Shown: positions 37,590-50,418 of the stretch, in pieces
Layout: the number at the start of each line of letters is the position of its first letter
How positions within the stretch are numbered: position 1 is the stretch's first letter
Source: Pezizomycotina sp. ARF18
Taxonomy: Eukaryota > Ascomycota
Reading direction: 5' to 3'
NCBI GenBank assembly: GCA_002224055.1
Contig: AZLU01000126.1
Span: 55,202 to 119,201, forward strand
DNA length: 64,000 nt
Translations under genes and position numbers: made by a program
Notes under the pieces: generated by a model
The model's input: the letters and a program-made list of their open reading frames with translations, nothing else
What the model was told of the DNA's origin: nothing
Database searches by the model: none

Positions 37590-40500
37590 CTTGACTGGGG
37601 TTTTTATAAATAGGAGAGGTATACTTGAATCGTGTAATTCAAAGAAGCAGAAAAAGGGAGAAATGAAAGTGTACAAAAGAAACGAAGAACTTTCACGGAA
37701 AGTTATGAGAACTGAAGGAACCGACCGGCGGGAAAGAACGTAGGTGAAAGGAAAAGGAACAAGAAGGGAAAACGAGTATGTCGATTTTGACCGAGCTGCC
37801 AGCGATGGTGAAGAAGGACGGTAGACCTGTAGACGGCGTGCCTTTTATATTCTTCTTTGTGTTTACATTAACAATCGGGGCTCGATAAAGTTAGCGGAAC
37901 CGAGGATGGAACCATACCCGCCGGGCTACTACATAATGTTTCGTCAAATTAGCCCACAGTGAACTGTTTTGTGATGAAGACTACCCCTCGATCCCAGGAA
38001 AGCGTTCGTGAGGTGTTCTCCTATCCATCGTGATCATTTGCCGGAACAGTACCCTTACTAAGTTATAAGATCAAAAATATAGTGAGTCTTCACCGATTAG
38101 TCCTGCTCGGCAGCGTGTTTCGATTCAAGTAACCATATATTTTCTGAAACTGAAACGCTCATCACAACTCTCTTTTGGTGGTGTTTGTTTGATAGAGATG
38201 GAGCGGCTTTTCCCAGGTTGATGAATTGGGAAAGCTAATACGTTTCAAAGGACCGCCAATTCATTTAACTGTCATAAACCTCAAACATACCCATCACTAT
38301 CCACGCTATCACTAAGTGACAACCGTGACAGGAGGCCACGAGCTAGGGGGCTCCGGTTTCGAGCAGATTCTGCGAGCCGCCTAAACTTGATCAGGGCGGA
38401 AAAACTTTATTGGGGGATTTTAGGGGAGCCGAGACCGCAGAGCCAGTTACCATGGCTTCATTTTCGCGCGGATCTCGCGGGGGACTGTTACCAAGCCAAG
38501 TCGTGGCGCAACTTGGGTAAAGACTTCGCAGCTTCGCTTTATCCGAAAGGAACTGTATCATTCGAATTCAACTCCCCTTACTAGTGCTCTTTAACCTAGA
38601 AACAGGCTCATATAATCAATACCGAAAAGTGCTCATAGTATGTTTAGGAATTATAGCCCCAGCGTTTACACGATCCGAGTGGGTCATTGAGGCTGCACAA
38701 TTGTAACAATATTATCAATTCGAAAGTGTGAACCTTACTGAGTTCACGATTGATCCATTTTCCTTCACTATATATCGATCGGTGAGAACAGGATCGAGGA
38801 GTATTCTGGTCCCCGTTAGCTGCTAATATATTCATTGTTATTGCCAGTTAGCCATCGTCGGGTTAAGATATTAATTAGGCGTAGGTGTACGGTATTAGGA
38901 TCACGAGGCGCAAAAAGAAACGAATATTTAATAGGACCGTTGCGGAAAGACGGCCGGGATCCTGCAGTCCAGATCTGCACAATGCATTGCAGAGTTAGAT
39001 GTATATTCATGTATGACTGATTTAAATTGTAGGAATATTAAAATTTGTTATGAGTAGGGAATCAAACTCCCCCAGAGAAGTGAAACAAGTAGTTTCTGCA
39101 AACAAAAACTTGAAGCTCGCAACTAATTTTCAAACATCTCGCTAACGTTCTTTGCCAGCTTAAACTTGAAACCAAAATAAATGCACCGCTGGCATCCAGA
39201 CTAAAAGAAATCATAGGATACAAGATTTGGAAAGAGATCGAGCACGGCGATGGGAAACTTCGAGAAGCACGCTCACCTCCCTCTGATTTTGTGGTGTGAT
39301 GACAAGATGAAATGTTCCACGCTGGGCTTATATAAAAATTTCCGTATTCGCTCCCGGGCTGATGCTGAAGGTACTCAGGAATGACATGAAATATATGGCC
39401 ATATAAGGGGGCCACTGTTTAACGCCTCTCAAACCACTTGTCATGATTATCAAATTTGCGTCCCACCAACGGGAATTAAGGCCAAAGGCTGAGATTTCGT
39501 GCACCGCTTTCGGTTCCTCGTAGGATTCCATCTCATTCACCAAAACTTCGGCGCATAGGTTCCTTACGGTTCGAACAATATTGCCAGTGGATAGACGGTG
39601 GCAAATTAATCAGTAATACAACGTGGATTACTTTCGACGTACAACTATGGTGCAAACCATATCCTGGAGGCTTTCCAAATCGAAGTCCTTGAGAATCGAT
39701 ATGATATCTGACGATACATTGCCCAATTCATCCACACACGATGATAGGCGTTACAGTCTTTGGAGACTGAGCGCAAGGCAGAGCACGCTGATTTACAGAA
39801 ACAATGAATTTGTGTATTTTGGTGGTTTTGAGCAAACATGTCTTTCCGTACATATGCGTATCTACCGAGCAGGAAGTCGACCGGGTGGTGTATCCGTAGG
39901 AAACTGCCCCATAAACCTACTCAAGGGTTCAACTTTTAGGATTGACAGTTAGGCGAACCGATCATGATCATTGCGGAAATACCTTGCGAGCTTTCCATGC
40001 GTTATTCTATCCTTCTCTTAACAATCAGTAAGAACTTCCTCTACAATAATCCTGCAGGATAGAAGCACTTGCAGGGGAGGCTTAGCCGGGCAGCACTATT
40101 CTATTGTTTGAATGCTTTTGAGAAATATACAGAGGCTTTCTGGCAAAGGCGCATGTTCGAATGCTCAAATCGCCACCGTTAACGCTGCTTAAATGAACCT
40201 TTGGATAATACCATGTACGATAAGTGACGTCGGCTGTTTATACCGCGTGAGCCCGAAAATGAACCCGGATATTTAACGATTGGTTTGTGCCCCTTTTGAA
40301 AGCGCAACAAATTATTAGAGATCGTGAAGTTGTACAGGCACGTTTCGATGTCGTCGGGCTTAGCGTTTTTGCGGAGGCTTAGCATGTATGCCGCTAAACT
40401 TTGAGCGGCTTAGGCAGTTCGAAAATTTGGTTGATCCTGAATTCTCCTTTAAGCGAAAATAACCAGTCCCTAAGCTCGGAATTCGGCTCCTGGGCAGCGG

Positions 40501-40746
40501 GTTACAAACAAGCAATACCGTACCACCAGTGATACGTTTGCTTTGAGTTCAAAGCCTTGAGTGGTAGTATAAAATAAGCGCTTGGTTGATGTCTTGGAGG
40601 AAAGAATAAGTTGAAGACAAAACAAACGAAATCAAAGCCTTCATTCAGATCTCTCTAACAAAGAGAGATATCGGCACCATTCACTGCTTTTCCTCACATT
40701 TATTATCATTGACCTATTCAGGACTATCTCTTATCTCAAACTAGCC
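37590..40746. other. Gene-poor region (3.2 kb)
   Basis: The first few hundred bases are the promoter of the repeat-protein gene. Frames at 38387-38584, 39062-39543 (minus) and 39623-39952 are open but carry no motif. I cannot support a gene. A TATA-like AGTATAAAATAAG at about 40566 lies upstream of the next gene. Confidence 0.4.
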
Positions 40747-41105
40747 ATGACTTTCCTCGCACCATCTATCCCTATCGTCCGCTCGAACGACAAGAAGCCG
40801 GCAAAGTTATCGCGAAAGGACAGCAAGGGAGGCTTATCTAGCGATAACGACTCAGACGATTCGGGCCCCATCAATACGATGACAAGGACAAGAAGAAGTC
40901 CTCAAAGACGAACTTGAAGGTCAAGCGTGAAAAGGGTTCAAGCTCTAAAGGCACAAATACCGATAAAGACGGAAAGAAGAAAGCACCGAAACCAAGCCTC
41001 TGGAAGAGAGTAAACGAAGGCACAAACCGAGATATTCCTACAAGGCCGGATGTTTTCACAATAGCGCTCGAGATAGTCGGCAACGTAATAAGTAAATTGG
41101 CTTAA
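40747..41105 (+). CDS. Lysine-rich small orphan protein
   Basis: A protein of about 118 residues if one base is missing. It starts MTFLAPSIPIVRSNDKKPAK, continues with a Ser/Asp/Lys-rich centre (DKDKKKSSKTNLKVKREKGS) and ends with a less charged tail, RPDVFTIALEIVGNVISKLA. The two frames join near 40866-40869 in a CCCC run, again consistent with a single missing base. No family is recognised. The composition suggests a disordered nuclear or nucleolar protein with a C-terminal helix. A leader with a TATA-like site about 180 bases upstream supports it as a real gene. Confidence 0.5.
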
Positions 41106-41344
41106 ATACATTATCCATTTTCTCTCATTAAGGAAGACATCATCAGATGTCCTGGATTAAGCGTTTTAAGATCTTAGTCCGAGTCTGATTTCACTCTATG
41201 TACCTCCCCTTTAAAAAGTGTTGCGTTCTTGTGAGATCCATTGTACTTAAAATCGTAATCATAATATATTTTAAGATTATCGGCTTCAACCCGTAGTAGA
41301 CTTCGTGCCTCAGTGGGAGTGTTTGCAAGGGAAACGGGAAAACG

Positions 41345-42760
41345 AATGGATAACCGACCCCGCCGTCCGGGTTCATGTTCGTGGGCGCCAACCCAGGATC
41401 GCCATCTTCCGGTTCGTCTCGGAGCTCCAGATCAGGATCGAAGAGCCACGAGAAGGACGAAAAATCCCGGACCCTTAGTCAAGAAGCGCAGACGTCGCGA
41501 AGCTCAGCGCGACAACCCGCTAAGAGCAGATTCGGAGAAATACGCCTCTTATTTAAACGGAGAGCTCGAAGAACCACTTTCTCCTAGAACGGCGCGCCGG
41601 CGATCTTCCGCTACATCCACAGAGCGGGGAGTCCCCGACTCCCGAACGCAAAAGATTCGGTACACCTCGAGACGCGCATCGGCTCTTGATAACAAAGTAT
41701 ACCCGACGCACAACCCGTCCGATCCATTTCATAGCACCGTTGCGGGAGAGAGCGCGGGCGACCAGGAGATGCTTCGTTACACGTTCGGGTCCTTGACCCG
41801 AGTAACATTTCTCTGCGAGGTTTTCACGCCATCCTTGGTTGCTGTCGCTCGAAACACGACACACATGATATTATCCTGCAAGAGCGATTGCGTGGAAGAG
41901 AAAGGCTTGATGCATCCCACGTTAGCTTACTCTTCCGCCTGTTTAGCATGGATGCTGGGCCGCATAGAGAACGATCGCCTCTAGAGTACTTCCTCGACGG
42001 GCATTTTTTGCTTTACGCTCACATCTTTCGGAGAAAATCGATACGTGGTGTTTGTTGAGTATATACTGTCTCGCAATAACGCAGCTATGGAACGGTGTCC
42101 CGGCGATGTGGTCTAAATGCCCCAGTCGCTATGGAACTGCGTTTAAAGGACCAGCAAGGAGTCCCCAAGCAGGACGAGCCTCCGTGCGCTGTTTCTACTG
42201 CTCGAGCAAACGGGAGTGGGTTCGCGTCGATCCATACGTTCTGGAGAGCGTTATATCGGCGGACAAATATCTAGCAATAAGTGACGGGAAGCTGCTAGCG
42301 TTGAAGAGTGCAGAATGGGATCCTGGACATGAACCGCCAAATAACTTTCTCAAGTTTGAGGAAAGTTTACTCTGCGTTTAGGACAGGGCCTCATAAAGTT
42401 GGCAATAGATCCGGATCTCAGATAAATCATCAAGGATCTGGTCTCATACACTTGCATAGCTCACTCCGCATGGCTAAATCCAGACGCCGTCACAGCAGGG
42501 TTAGAATCATGGCTCTTCCGCCGCTTACAAGCGATCGTGTATCGATTGTTATTATTGGATAATCTTCTGATCGGAACCACAGACGAGTCAATTCGTCTAG
42601 CGATTCTTTGTCTTTCTGCCCACCGCAAACGAGTACCACGGTGCTCAAGTCGCGACCGCATCCCTAGCTGAGCGATTGAGGTTTCGCTTCTCGCCTCACC
42701 CATGAAGAAGTAGACCTCAACGGAGGGTTAAGGATTTGGTGCTTGTGTATTGGAGCCATG
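41345..42760 (+). pseudogene. Fungal-specific transcription-factor domain protein (Fungal_trans_2/tachykinin-like), broken
   Basis: Conserved blocks appear in the right order but in several frames. First is MFVGANPGSPSSGSSRSSRS with a following basic stretch (41375). Next come NPSDPFHSTVAGES and MLRYTFGSLTRVTFLCEVF, then HPTLAYSSACLAWMLGRIE (41700-41975). Later blocks are LAITQLWNGVPAMWSK (about 42070), ADKYLAISDGKL (about 42260) and a C-terminal AHSAWLNPDAV..LLLLDNLLIGTTDESIRLAILC (about 42460-42620). This arrangement is typical of fungal regulators lacking a clear N-terminal zinc cluster. The number of breaks is at least four. I cannot tell decay from sequence error. The end is uncertain. 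Confidence 0.5.
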
Positions 42761-43335
42761 GTAGCAATCCATTCACCAGAGCGGGATTGGTTTCAACAGA
42801 TGGTCGCGCCACGTATATACGACGGACACGGGGCACCACAGCCTTGAATCGGGCCATAGAAAATGGAGTTTGAGGGCTTCCTGTACATACCAGGGAGGCA
42901 AGAGGGGCAGCTAGCAGCTATGGTGAGGCGTGCCTCCTCTGCGTTGTCAATACTTGGTGCCTAGTTGTAGAACGAATGCACTTGTGTCTTATGTGCTCCA
43001 TCGGAGTTTTTCCTCATTTCTTTTATTTATTGATTTAGATAGTAGCCCTTTTATTCAGCATCTGTGCAAACAGGCGTCATGATTCATTGCATTCGTTTAT
43101 ACAGCATCGATGTAGTATTTCTTCTTACCTTTATAATACGTTTCCTTAGTTATCGGCACAGAGCTCTCAAAAACCCTTTATTAGCTCCGCATCTCAACAC
43201 TCAGGTGGATTCATGGAGTTCATTAATTCCTTTAGCCAGTTATATTCTTTGCTTTCTAAGCTTACATGTTATTGAGCGCCTTGAAAAAACAAAAACCAAA
43301 TGTACGTGAAAATTCAGGTTTGTATCATCACCATG
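42761..43335. other. Intergenic region
   Basis: AT-rich convergent space. An 81-codon frame at 43064-43309 has hydrophobic composition but no support. Confidence 0.4.
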
Positions 43336-45357
43336 TTAAGGCGTATCCGATGTTGGCGTTGCTAGCCGCTTCGTACTTGCGATAGACGGCGATAGCAATC
43401 GGCGATTCTCCTTCAACGTTAAATCGTCACCGGTATTCCGCGTATCCCCACTCTTCGTTGCCTCAAGCTTTGCTCCGCCATTTGAATCAACGTATACCTC
43501 TTCTCCTGCCAGCGTAATCTCACGGAGATCTAGCCGCTGTCCCCCAGAACTAGAGTCCGTTGATGAGACTAAACCTGGCATGTATTTCGCAGCCAAGACA
43601 CGGAGTGCTGGTACGCTGGAGCAAATTATTGAGAGGTTTATTTCGACCCTAGAAAATGTTCACAAATCAGAGCGGATTTACATAGATAATGGGAAATGGA
43701 GAGAGGGTTACTTACATTGTCCACTTGTTGATATCGACTGCGGTATAGTACTGATCGGTTGTGCTGTAGTACTTTAAAGGGTTAAGGAATACCCACACCG
43801 CGCGGATGCGAAGGCCGCTCGCTATGCATGCTCTGAGGTAACGTCAACTTACATGACCTTCCTACTGTGACATAGATTAAGGAAAAGGGTGCCTACAAGA
43901 GACCGAAGCCGAATGTCAATATAGCCAGACTTCTTTCCCTGATATTTAGCTGCAACATCCAGATCATCGGTATGGGAAGAAGCCTTTTTGCAATGATACG
44001 CGTACCGTTAGCATTCATTATAGGTGACTCTTCAGCGAAGGTATCTCTCACCAGATAACTACGTCGTTCAATATGCGATTGCCCAGCTGCGACAGTAGCC
44101 CGTAACCAGACTGCTTCCAAGTCAAATGTGTAATCTAGCTGTGCTAGCTGTGGCCAGTAATACGCGAGGGAGTATGACTTCACGGCGACAGCGATGGAGA
44201 ATGCGGTGCTGCACATGGTGAAAATGAAAGCGATGATGGTCGCATATCGCAAAGGCTTCCAGGGTGTTAATGTGGAGTAGAAGACGAGGAGCGAGAGTTT
44301 GATAACGAAGAGGGCTATCGGGTAGAGGATATCTAGAACTGTGAAGTACTCCAGGTGAAGATCATTGTTAGCGTGATGATACCATTGACTGTTTCAACCA
44401 CAGGGCAGGAGTTTACCTTTTCGGTTGCGAAAATTTGATTTAGGGTTGAGAACAGAGTCGGCGACCTTGATATACGATAGTTAGCCCATGTATGACTTTC
44501 GTGGCGCGAAGTCTGGCTGGAACTTACTCATCAGATTGGCTTCTAGAAGGGTTTAAGGTTTGTTAGCACTATGTGCAGAGAGTTTACTACCGTAACGATG
44601 AGAACGAAGAAGTACTTACGTATTATGGCTAAAATACCCCAGGCCATCGAGAAAATCTGCAAGGTAGAGTGAGAAAGGAGGACAAGCAAGTGGAATGAAT
44701 GACAGTTTCCTACCAAGGCGACAACAATAGCCCAATCGTACACCCTCACACACCCACTAATAGTGCGCCTCGCGAACATTCTCAACGCGACCGACAAGAC
44801 CGCCGCCGCCGTAAGGCCGGCAAACAGGCCGTAAAGCACGCAGTCCCTTTTTCCCGCTAGGATACGCAGCTCTATCACCGTCACGGCAGCATGGCAGCCT
44901 GCATATAACCGCCATTAACGATTTGCTTTGCCGTTGCATTGGTGACACCAATTTATCGCTTAACTCCTTCACCGTCATCTTGAACGCGGGTGGATTTTCA
45001 TCTTCTAGTCCGGGGTCGCTGAAAATATCACCCATATCATCTGGATCCGTAGAAGGATATCTCTTGTTCACCGATTTCGAAACCTGTGCGAGGATTCCGT
45101 AGAGGTATCTCGCCTGCTTGTTTGCGTTGATATCGACGCGGACGGACGGTGGTGGGCCGCCTAGAACACCTGGGACACCGTTCTCGTCCGTATCCGATGG
45201 ACGGCCATTGGCGATGAAGGCCGTCATCCAGATCCTAGTTCTATTTGCTCGACGAGACCTTTTATGTCTCCTGCAAGGACGGGAAGCCACCGGGTGTGAC
45301 ATCCTCGCCGAAGACCCAGGTGCCGTTAGGGTAATGGGTGTTTAGTGAGTACGCCAT
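43336..45357 (-). CDS. Pth11-like integral membrane protein (fungal rhodopsin-type domain)
   Basis: A seven-helix plasma-membrane protein of the family that includes Pth11, a surface-sensing receptor-like protein; its ligand is unknown. Reading from ATG 45357: MAYSLNTHYPNGTWVFGEDV, then a soluble N-terminal part with VDINANKQARYLYGILAQVS and ending NATAKQIVNGGYMQAAM. Then helix 1 (YGLFAGLTAAAVLSVALRMFARR) and VYDWAIVVALV at an intron border. Later comes LDILYPIALFVIKLSLLVFY with TPWKPLRYATIIAFIF (about 44250), which is the family's conserved third/fourth helix region, then PIPMIWMLQLNIRERSLAIL (about 43940). The C-terminal tail, SGGQRLDLREITLAGEEVYV, ends at 43336. At least four frame breaks (about 45260, 44930, 44885, 44090) are each compatible with a one-base change. 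The extended N-terminal soluble domain is unusual. Confidence 0.55.
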
Positions 45358-46657
45358 GATAGCGTATAAAAGGGGTTTGGACCCCCAAGACTGAAGATCT
45401 GAACTTTTGGAGGATTATATTTCTAGTAATTATAGCAGTCTGTATGCATAGGCGGCTTGTTTAACCCTTGTCTTCCGCTGCGCTAGAGATGGTAGGTAGA
45501 TGTCTGGTAAGCCCTCCGGTGGTGAGACAGGAACCCTCTGCAGAAATAAACAGGGTCACCCAAGTCTCTTTTTAAACGCAGAGGCAAGTGTGTAAATCCC
45601 GTCGAGAAGGCGAACTGCAGGTATGGGCAACTGTTAAGTATCATCCATCGATAGGCCAGCTGATTGGCTGGACATACTTCCTTGAGTCGATATCTCAGAA
45701 TTAGAACGCAACCCCTATTGTGGGGCTATGGCTCTCACGAAACTGGCCAGCCAAGTATCTATTTTGACAGAAAGATTCCTACAGAGTTTGGGGTTTGGCT
45801 AGTTTTTCAGGTGCATCATGATCTCGGTCAATCTATTACCGCATGGCGTTAGAGAGGGCTGATAGTGGCGACTGAATACGAGGTCTGGCGAGACGAGCTA
45901 TGCAGGGCAGCCACGATCACTACATCGCTTGTTAAAGTCCATATAAAGCCGTAAATAGGGGAAGTTAAGTTATTTCGAAATATATATATAATCATCAAGA
46001 CCCGTTTCTAGTATTGAATACGTTCCGGACTCCGACGAGGCGCTAGCCACCGGGCGACGGACGGCGATCAGAATATAAAAGGCGCTTTTCGCTTGCCCAA
46101 CTAATACTACTAATGGGTATATCCTAGAGAATCTGCATTGATTTTTTATTTGATTACTTTTCATAGTGCAACGCTTGAGATTAGTTGGAGACGTGCGTCG
46201 CTTCTTGAAGTATCAGCTCATGATTCATGAACCATGATTTGGGATAGCCAAAAGCTCAGCCATCATCCTTATCCGTAGTACTAATATTACCTTTTGAATG
46301 GATCGAAGAACCCACCTAGTTGCCTATGGCTTGAAGATCACTACTACTTCAACATGGGAATGTCAGTATGTTGACAGGGACAAGTACACTGGCAAGCCTA
46401 GTAGTCCACCCGCGCTATGTCCCTTGTTTCGAGTATTATTGAATATCCGACCGGAGCTAGGATCTGGTAAGACCAGGTCACGTAAACCATACGAGGAATT
46501 AAATGCGAAAGCGGTTGTTTGCTTAATTGTTGGTTTTCAATCAGTTCATATGAGAAATATGAACGGCGACAAAACAGCCGTTTCTTGGAAAGGACTTTGA
46601 AGCTTTCAAGCCTACAATCGCAGTAATATGATCAAAGAATATTGACCAGATTATTCG
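45358..46657. other. Intergenic region
   Basis: Promoter side of the Pth11-like gene and 3' side of the next minus-strand gene. A 100-codon plus-strand frame at 46298-46600 lacks any motif. Confidence 0.4.
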
Positions 46658-47865
46658 CTACATCGTCAATGTTTGTCCCAAACTTCTCCTGTTTACACTG
46701 CAAGTACATAACCCTCCATCAAGTACAACATCGCAGTACGACATCTTCATCTCACCGTCCTTCACGATCCTAAACCCAACTTTCTTCTCCGTCACGGCGT
46801 CCGAGAATGCTTCCGTCATCATGTCGTCCCCTTCAAACCCTTGCCTCTTCGCCGTACTGACGAACGCTTCAAAGTACCGCCGCGTAAATTCTCCCAGGTT
46901 TTCTTCCACCATTTCTTGTCGATTTCTTTGCTTTCTGATAGCGATTTATATACCGCAGAGAAATTGACGGTGAGGTCGAGAGTACAATTAAACACTTTTC
47001 GAGCCTCCTCACGAATAGGTGTAATCTTCTCGTCGAAGTCGCGGAGGATCCCGATACGCGCGTCGAGTGATATTTCATCAGCAGGGCAAGCGTTACTCAA
47101 CGCGTCCACAATTTCTCTACCTGCGTCATCAATGTTGTACGCCAGGTGTTCTGGTTGGAAGATTATACGTAGTTTCCCATCTTTCAGATCGCAGCCGCAG
47201 TAGCTTACTTTACCGTCGGTGTCTGGTTCCATCGTTAAGACGTGCTTATTTGCTAACTTGTTTATTTCGTCGGCGATAAGGACCTCAGCATCGGGGACAG
47301 GGAAGGTCAAGGCGCGATGCGGCGTATTGAAGTGCGGAGATGACGATGTTATGTATTGCGCGTACACAGACCCCGGAGAGTTCGCGCGTAGGAAGACTCA
47401 TCTTGCGTGTTTGCGTACGCTTGGACCAGGAGCTCGTTTATTGATATCTTCCATGGCTTCTTGAGAAGTTCGGAAAGCGAGGATTCGAGCGTTGGGAGGA
47501 CCGTGTGTAATTGTCGCGGACTGAAAGCGTCGGTGGTGAGTATCAACCCTACTCAAGAGGAGAAGGCAGGGCGACGTGAATTTTAAAGCGGGAAGAGGGG
47601 GATACTCACTGTCCTTACGCGCTGCGAGAGGCAGCCTGTCCAGTGGTTGCAGCATTCTATTGAACTGAAGGGAGACTCGCGGTCGGCCTTTCACCAGGCG
47701 TGAAAACGACGTTGAAAATGGAGGACTTCTAAGTGGGACATTGTATTTTTTGTTAATTGTCGTGACAGACCCCGCTTCAGGCATTGGTGGAGCTCCAAAC
47801 AAAGCTCTTGTTCTCGTTAAAATCTCCCCTTTTTTGCCTAGCTTCTGCAACCTGCGGCGAACATT
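46658..47865 (-). CDS. Conserved-looking protein of unknown function
   Basis: I do not recognise the family. From ATG 47865 an early frame break leads to KLGKKGEILTRTRALFGAPP and YNVPLRSPPFSTSF (about 47840-47720), then LQPLDRLPLAARKD. An intron (47609-47549, donor GTGAGT, acceptor GTAG) joins in frame to RLILTTDAFSPRQLHTVLP and KKPWKISINELLVQAYANT. A one-base gap near 47370 leads to AQYITSSSPHFNTPHRALTF, then ADEINKLANKH and KVSYCGCDLKDGKLRIIFQP, and regular alpha/beta-like sequence to LGEFTRRYFEAFVS. One more frame change falls near 46900, and the end reads VGFRIVKDGEMKMSYCDVVL. The N-terminus is basic and could be a mitochondrial presequence. The even spread of sequence suggests a folded protein of about 390 residues. 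Confidence 0.55.
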
Positions 47866-50418
47866 GGCGCGATGAACGGCCTTGGAAAATTCGCCAGGAA
47901 AGTGAACGCATCTAGGGTTGTGGATAGATCAAGATCGTTCAGGCAGCTCCAGTTACAACTTAGAAGCGAACAAGTCAATCTATTTTTCTCCCTCCTGTGG
48001 TCAGGTTTGCTTTCGGATTTCCCATGAAATTCCGCCGTCAATAAGTCCGGCGATTACCGCGAATTTTCGATCTCACTTTAGGCAAACAAGCTTGTCCGTC
48101 AGTTCGTGTAAGCATTATAATGTAGTACACGAAAAAAAAGGCACATTGCATGCAACGCTGCAAGCCTGAAATCTTTACATGGTGCTGGATCAAGGATTTT
48201 TTTTGTGATAACGAAGCGGTTTTACGTCGTACGGGAACCTGCGTTCAAGATCGCGTGCCTTACCTAGGAAATGGCCAACGCAGCGTCCCGTCCGTCTGCA
48301 GATTCCATTCACTGCTGGCATTGATTGGCTGCACAGTGTGGAAGCACAGAAAAGCATGCAATACCGTCCGATGTAATGGTGCCGCAAAAAATTCGTTAAC
48401 GTCTTGCAGGCGATAGACGCTACAGTATCTGCAAGATTTCATGCAGGAACGGGATTGCCTTCGCGTAGGACTTTGTGGAAAGCTTAAAGTCGAACTAGTG
48501 GTAGGTAACAAAGAGCACTGTTGACTGTCTGTTCAGTTCCGTGAATGAGTTGTTAAGTGCTACTTCGCACAGTGGTCAAAGAAATATTCAGATGGCCTCG
48601 TGCTAACCAGCTGTTCAAAGGAGATAGCTAGAGCTTCTTTTTAGCAACTCAATCGAACTTTTCAGTACAATGCCAGCTCTTCCTATGAGATGAACAAACT
48701 ATAGAGGCCACTCTTAATGCTATACAACGCTAAAATTATATAAATACCTTTTCCTTGGAATTACTGCCTTCACGTGATGCAGATTTCTTCCTCTGGACGT
48801 AGACCAGCTTGCTCAGGTTGTGACTGTAACTACCCCGCTACTCTTGCTAATTATCTTTGAAGCATAATCAGATTCCCCAAAAATCAGCCTTTAAGACTCC
48901 GGAGCACGGAGATTAATATCTGTTTCCAGTGATATTAAGACCTTACAATGTCAAATCAGTGAATACCGTTCCTCAATCAAAAGCTAACATCTGTGGAGAC
49001 TCGAAATTCTTCCGTTTCTTTGACCGATTTTACTTTGTTTGCCCTCCATTCTATCGCATTCTCTGCTCCGGACAAAGACGTATACTACCTTTACTCAACC
49101 TTGAACAACATATCAAGATTCGCTTTCAGTATCGTTTATCTTATAGCATCAATAATTCTACGCGTTTCTCGTAAGTATAGATATTCAGCCCTATAGCCCA
49201 GGCTCCACAGCTTTCATGCGATAAAGATTGCAAATGTTGTGGGTGTCCTTCCGTCGCTCGATCCTCTTCTAGCTCAATGCCAAACGAGCAAGCCTGAAAA
49301 AATCCTCATTTCACGGTATAATTAAAATCCTAGGTTTCAACAGGACAGGAAAACAATTCACCGTTACTAGAGATATGAGGTAGTCGTTACTGGTGGCAGT
49401 GCGAAACTTCATCTCTTACGTAGGCACGCCTGTCTCCTACAGCTCACGACATAGGCTAACTAATGTGTGGAATTGCTTGCATCTAGAAAGGAAGTGGAGC
49501 TTCTCGGAGCTCCAAAGCATAACAGAACCTCTATCCCACGACTCCGCCGCCGAAAACACCCATTTGCTCTTCAAAAAGCTTTCGACAGCATGAACTTCCT
49601 CAACGAGATGTTCTCTACAACCAAGTATGCCCAATCATACCCCATATACCATCTCAGGAAGTTCGCCTTAAAAGCTTGAAATCTAACATTACCGTTTCCA
49701 TTTGTCGTAGTCTACGACGTCATCTACCCCGCTTCTCAAACGCCGCTTCATCATCGAACAATGCTATGGAAGAAGCGAAAGCAACGAATACGTGCCAGCT
49801 TCGATTCTTCTTTGCATGCGGCTGCGAGCACTGGATGCCGTACATCGGAGCGTATGCCGCCAGCGCCATCAGATCACAGGACGAAGCACTTGGATACGAA
49901 ATTGCGGGAGGAGTACTTGCCCGCTGCTCGCGAAGAGCATGAGGACAGCAGCGGCGGGAGCAGCAGCGGAGGAGGCTGGAGGAGGAAGAGGGCAAGGGTT
50001 GGATAAAAAGCTTTTTTTTTTTGCAATGATATGGAGAGGGGACATGGTCGATCGATCTAGCTGAGGAAGGGGAAGATGCTCCATCGCAAGTGAGCACGTA
50101 AAGCCTTTTTCTTTTTCTTCCTTTCCTTTTGTTACTTGCCTTTCTGCATCAAGCTCAATGGCGTCTACTGGGGAAAGAGACTGTGTTTTTTGGCTCATCT
50201 GGGAGAATATTTTGTCGCATCCGCGTTCATAATCGAATCATATTTCATCGTTACGACGAGTGGCATCTTGTTGTACCGTACTAAAGTTCATCCATAATCG
50301 TCGTTTGTCATGTATACAAAATCAAGATCTATAATGCTAATACTCCGCTTTATCAAGATATTTCATGCTTATAGTATCGCCAGCTCTTAAACTTGATCCC
50401 TCCAACCTCCCCAATATA
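47866..50418. other. Mostly noncoding, with possible small coding fragment
   Basis: No recognised gene. Two plus-strand frames, 49467-49679 (KEVELLGAPKHNRTS.., FDSMNFLNEMFSTTKYAQ) and about 49690-50006 (VVVYDVIYPASQTP.., ending in a Ser/Gly-rich, basic tail), lie in order and could be exons of one short gene or a relic. I see no start, family or clear splice pair. Confidence 0.3.

Noticed and set aside
37870-37925. A segment resembling one near 30494 (GGGC..CGA..AAAGTTAG) that might be a third repeat family
   Set aside because: The similarity is short and gapped, and I found neither inverted ends nor a target duplication.
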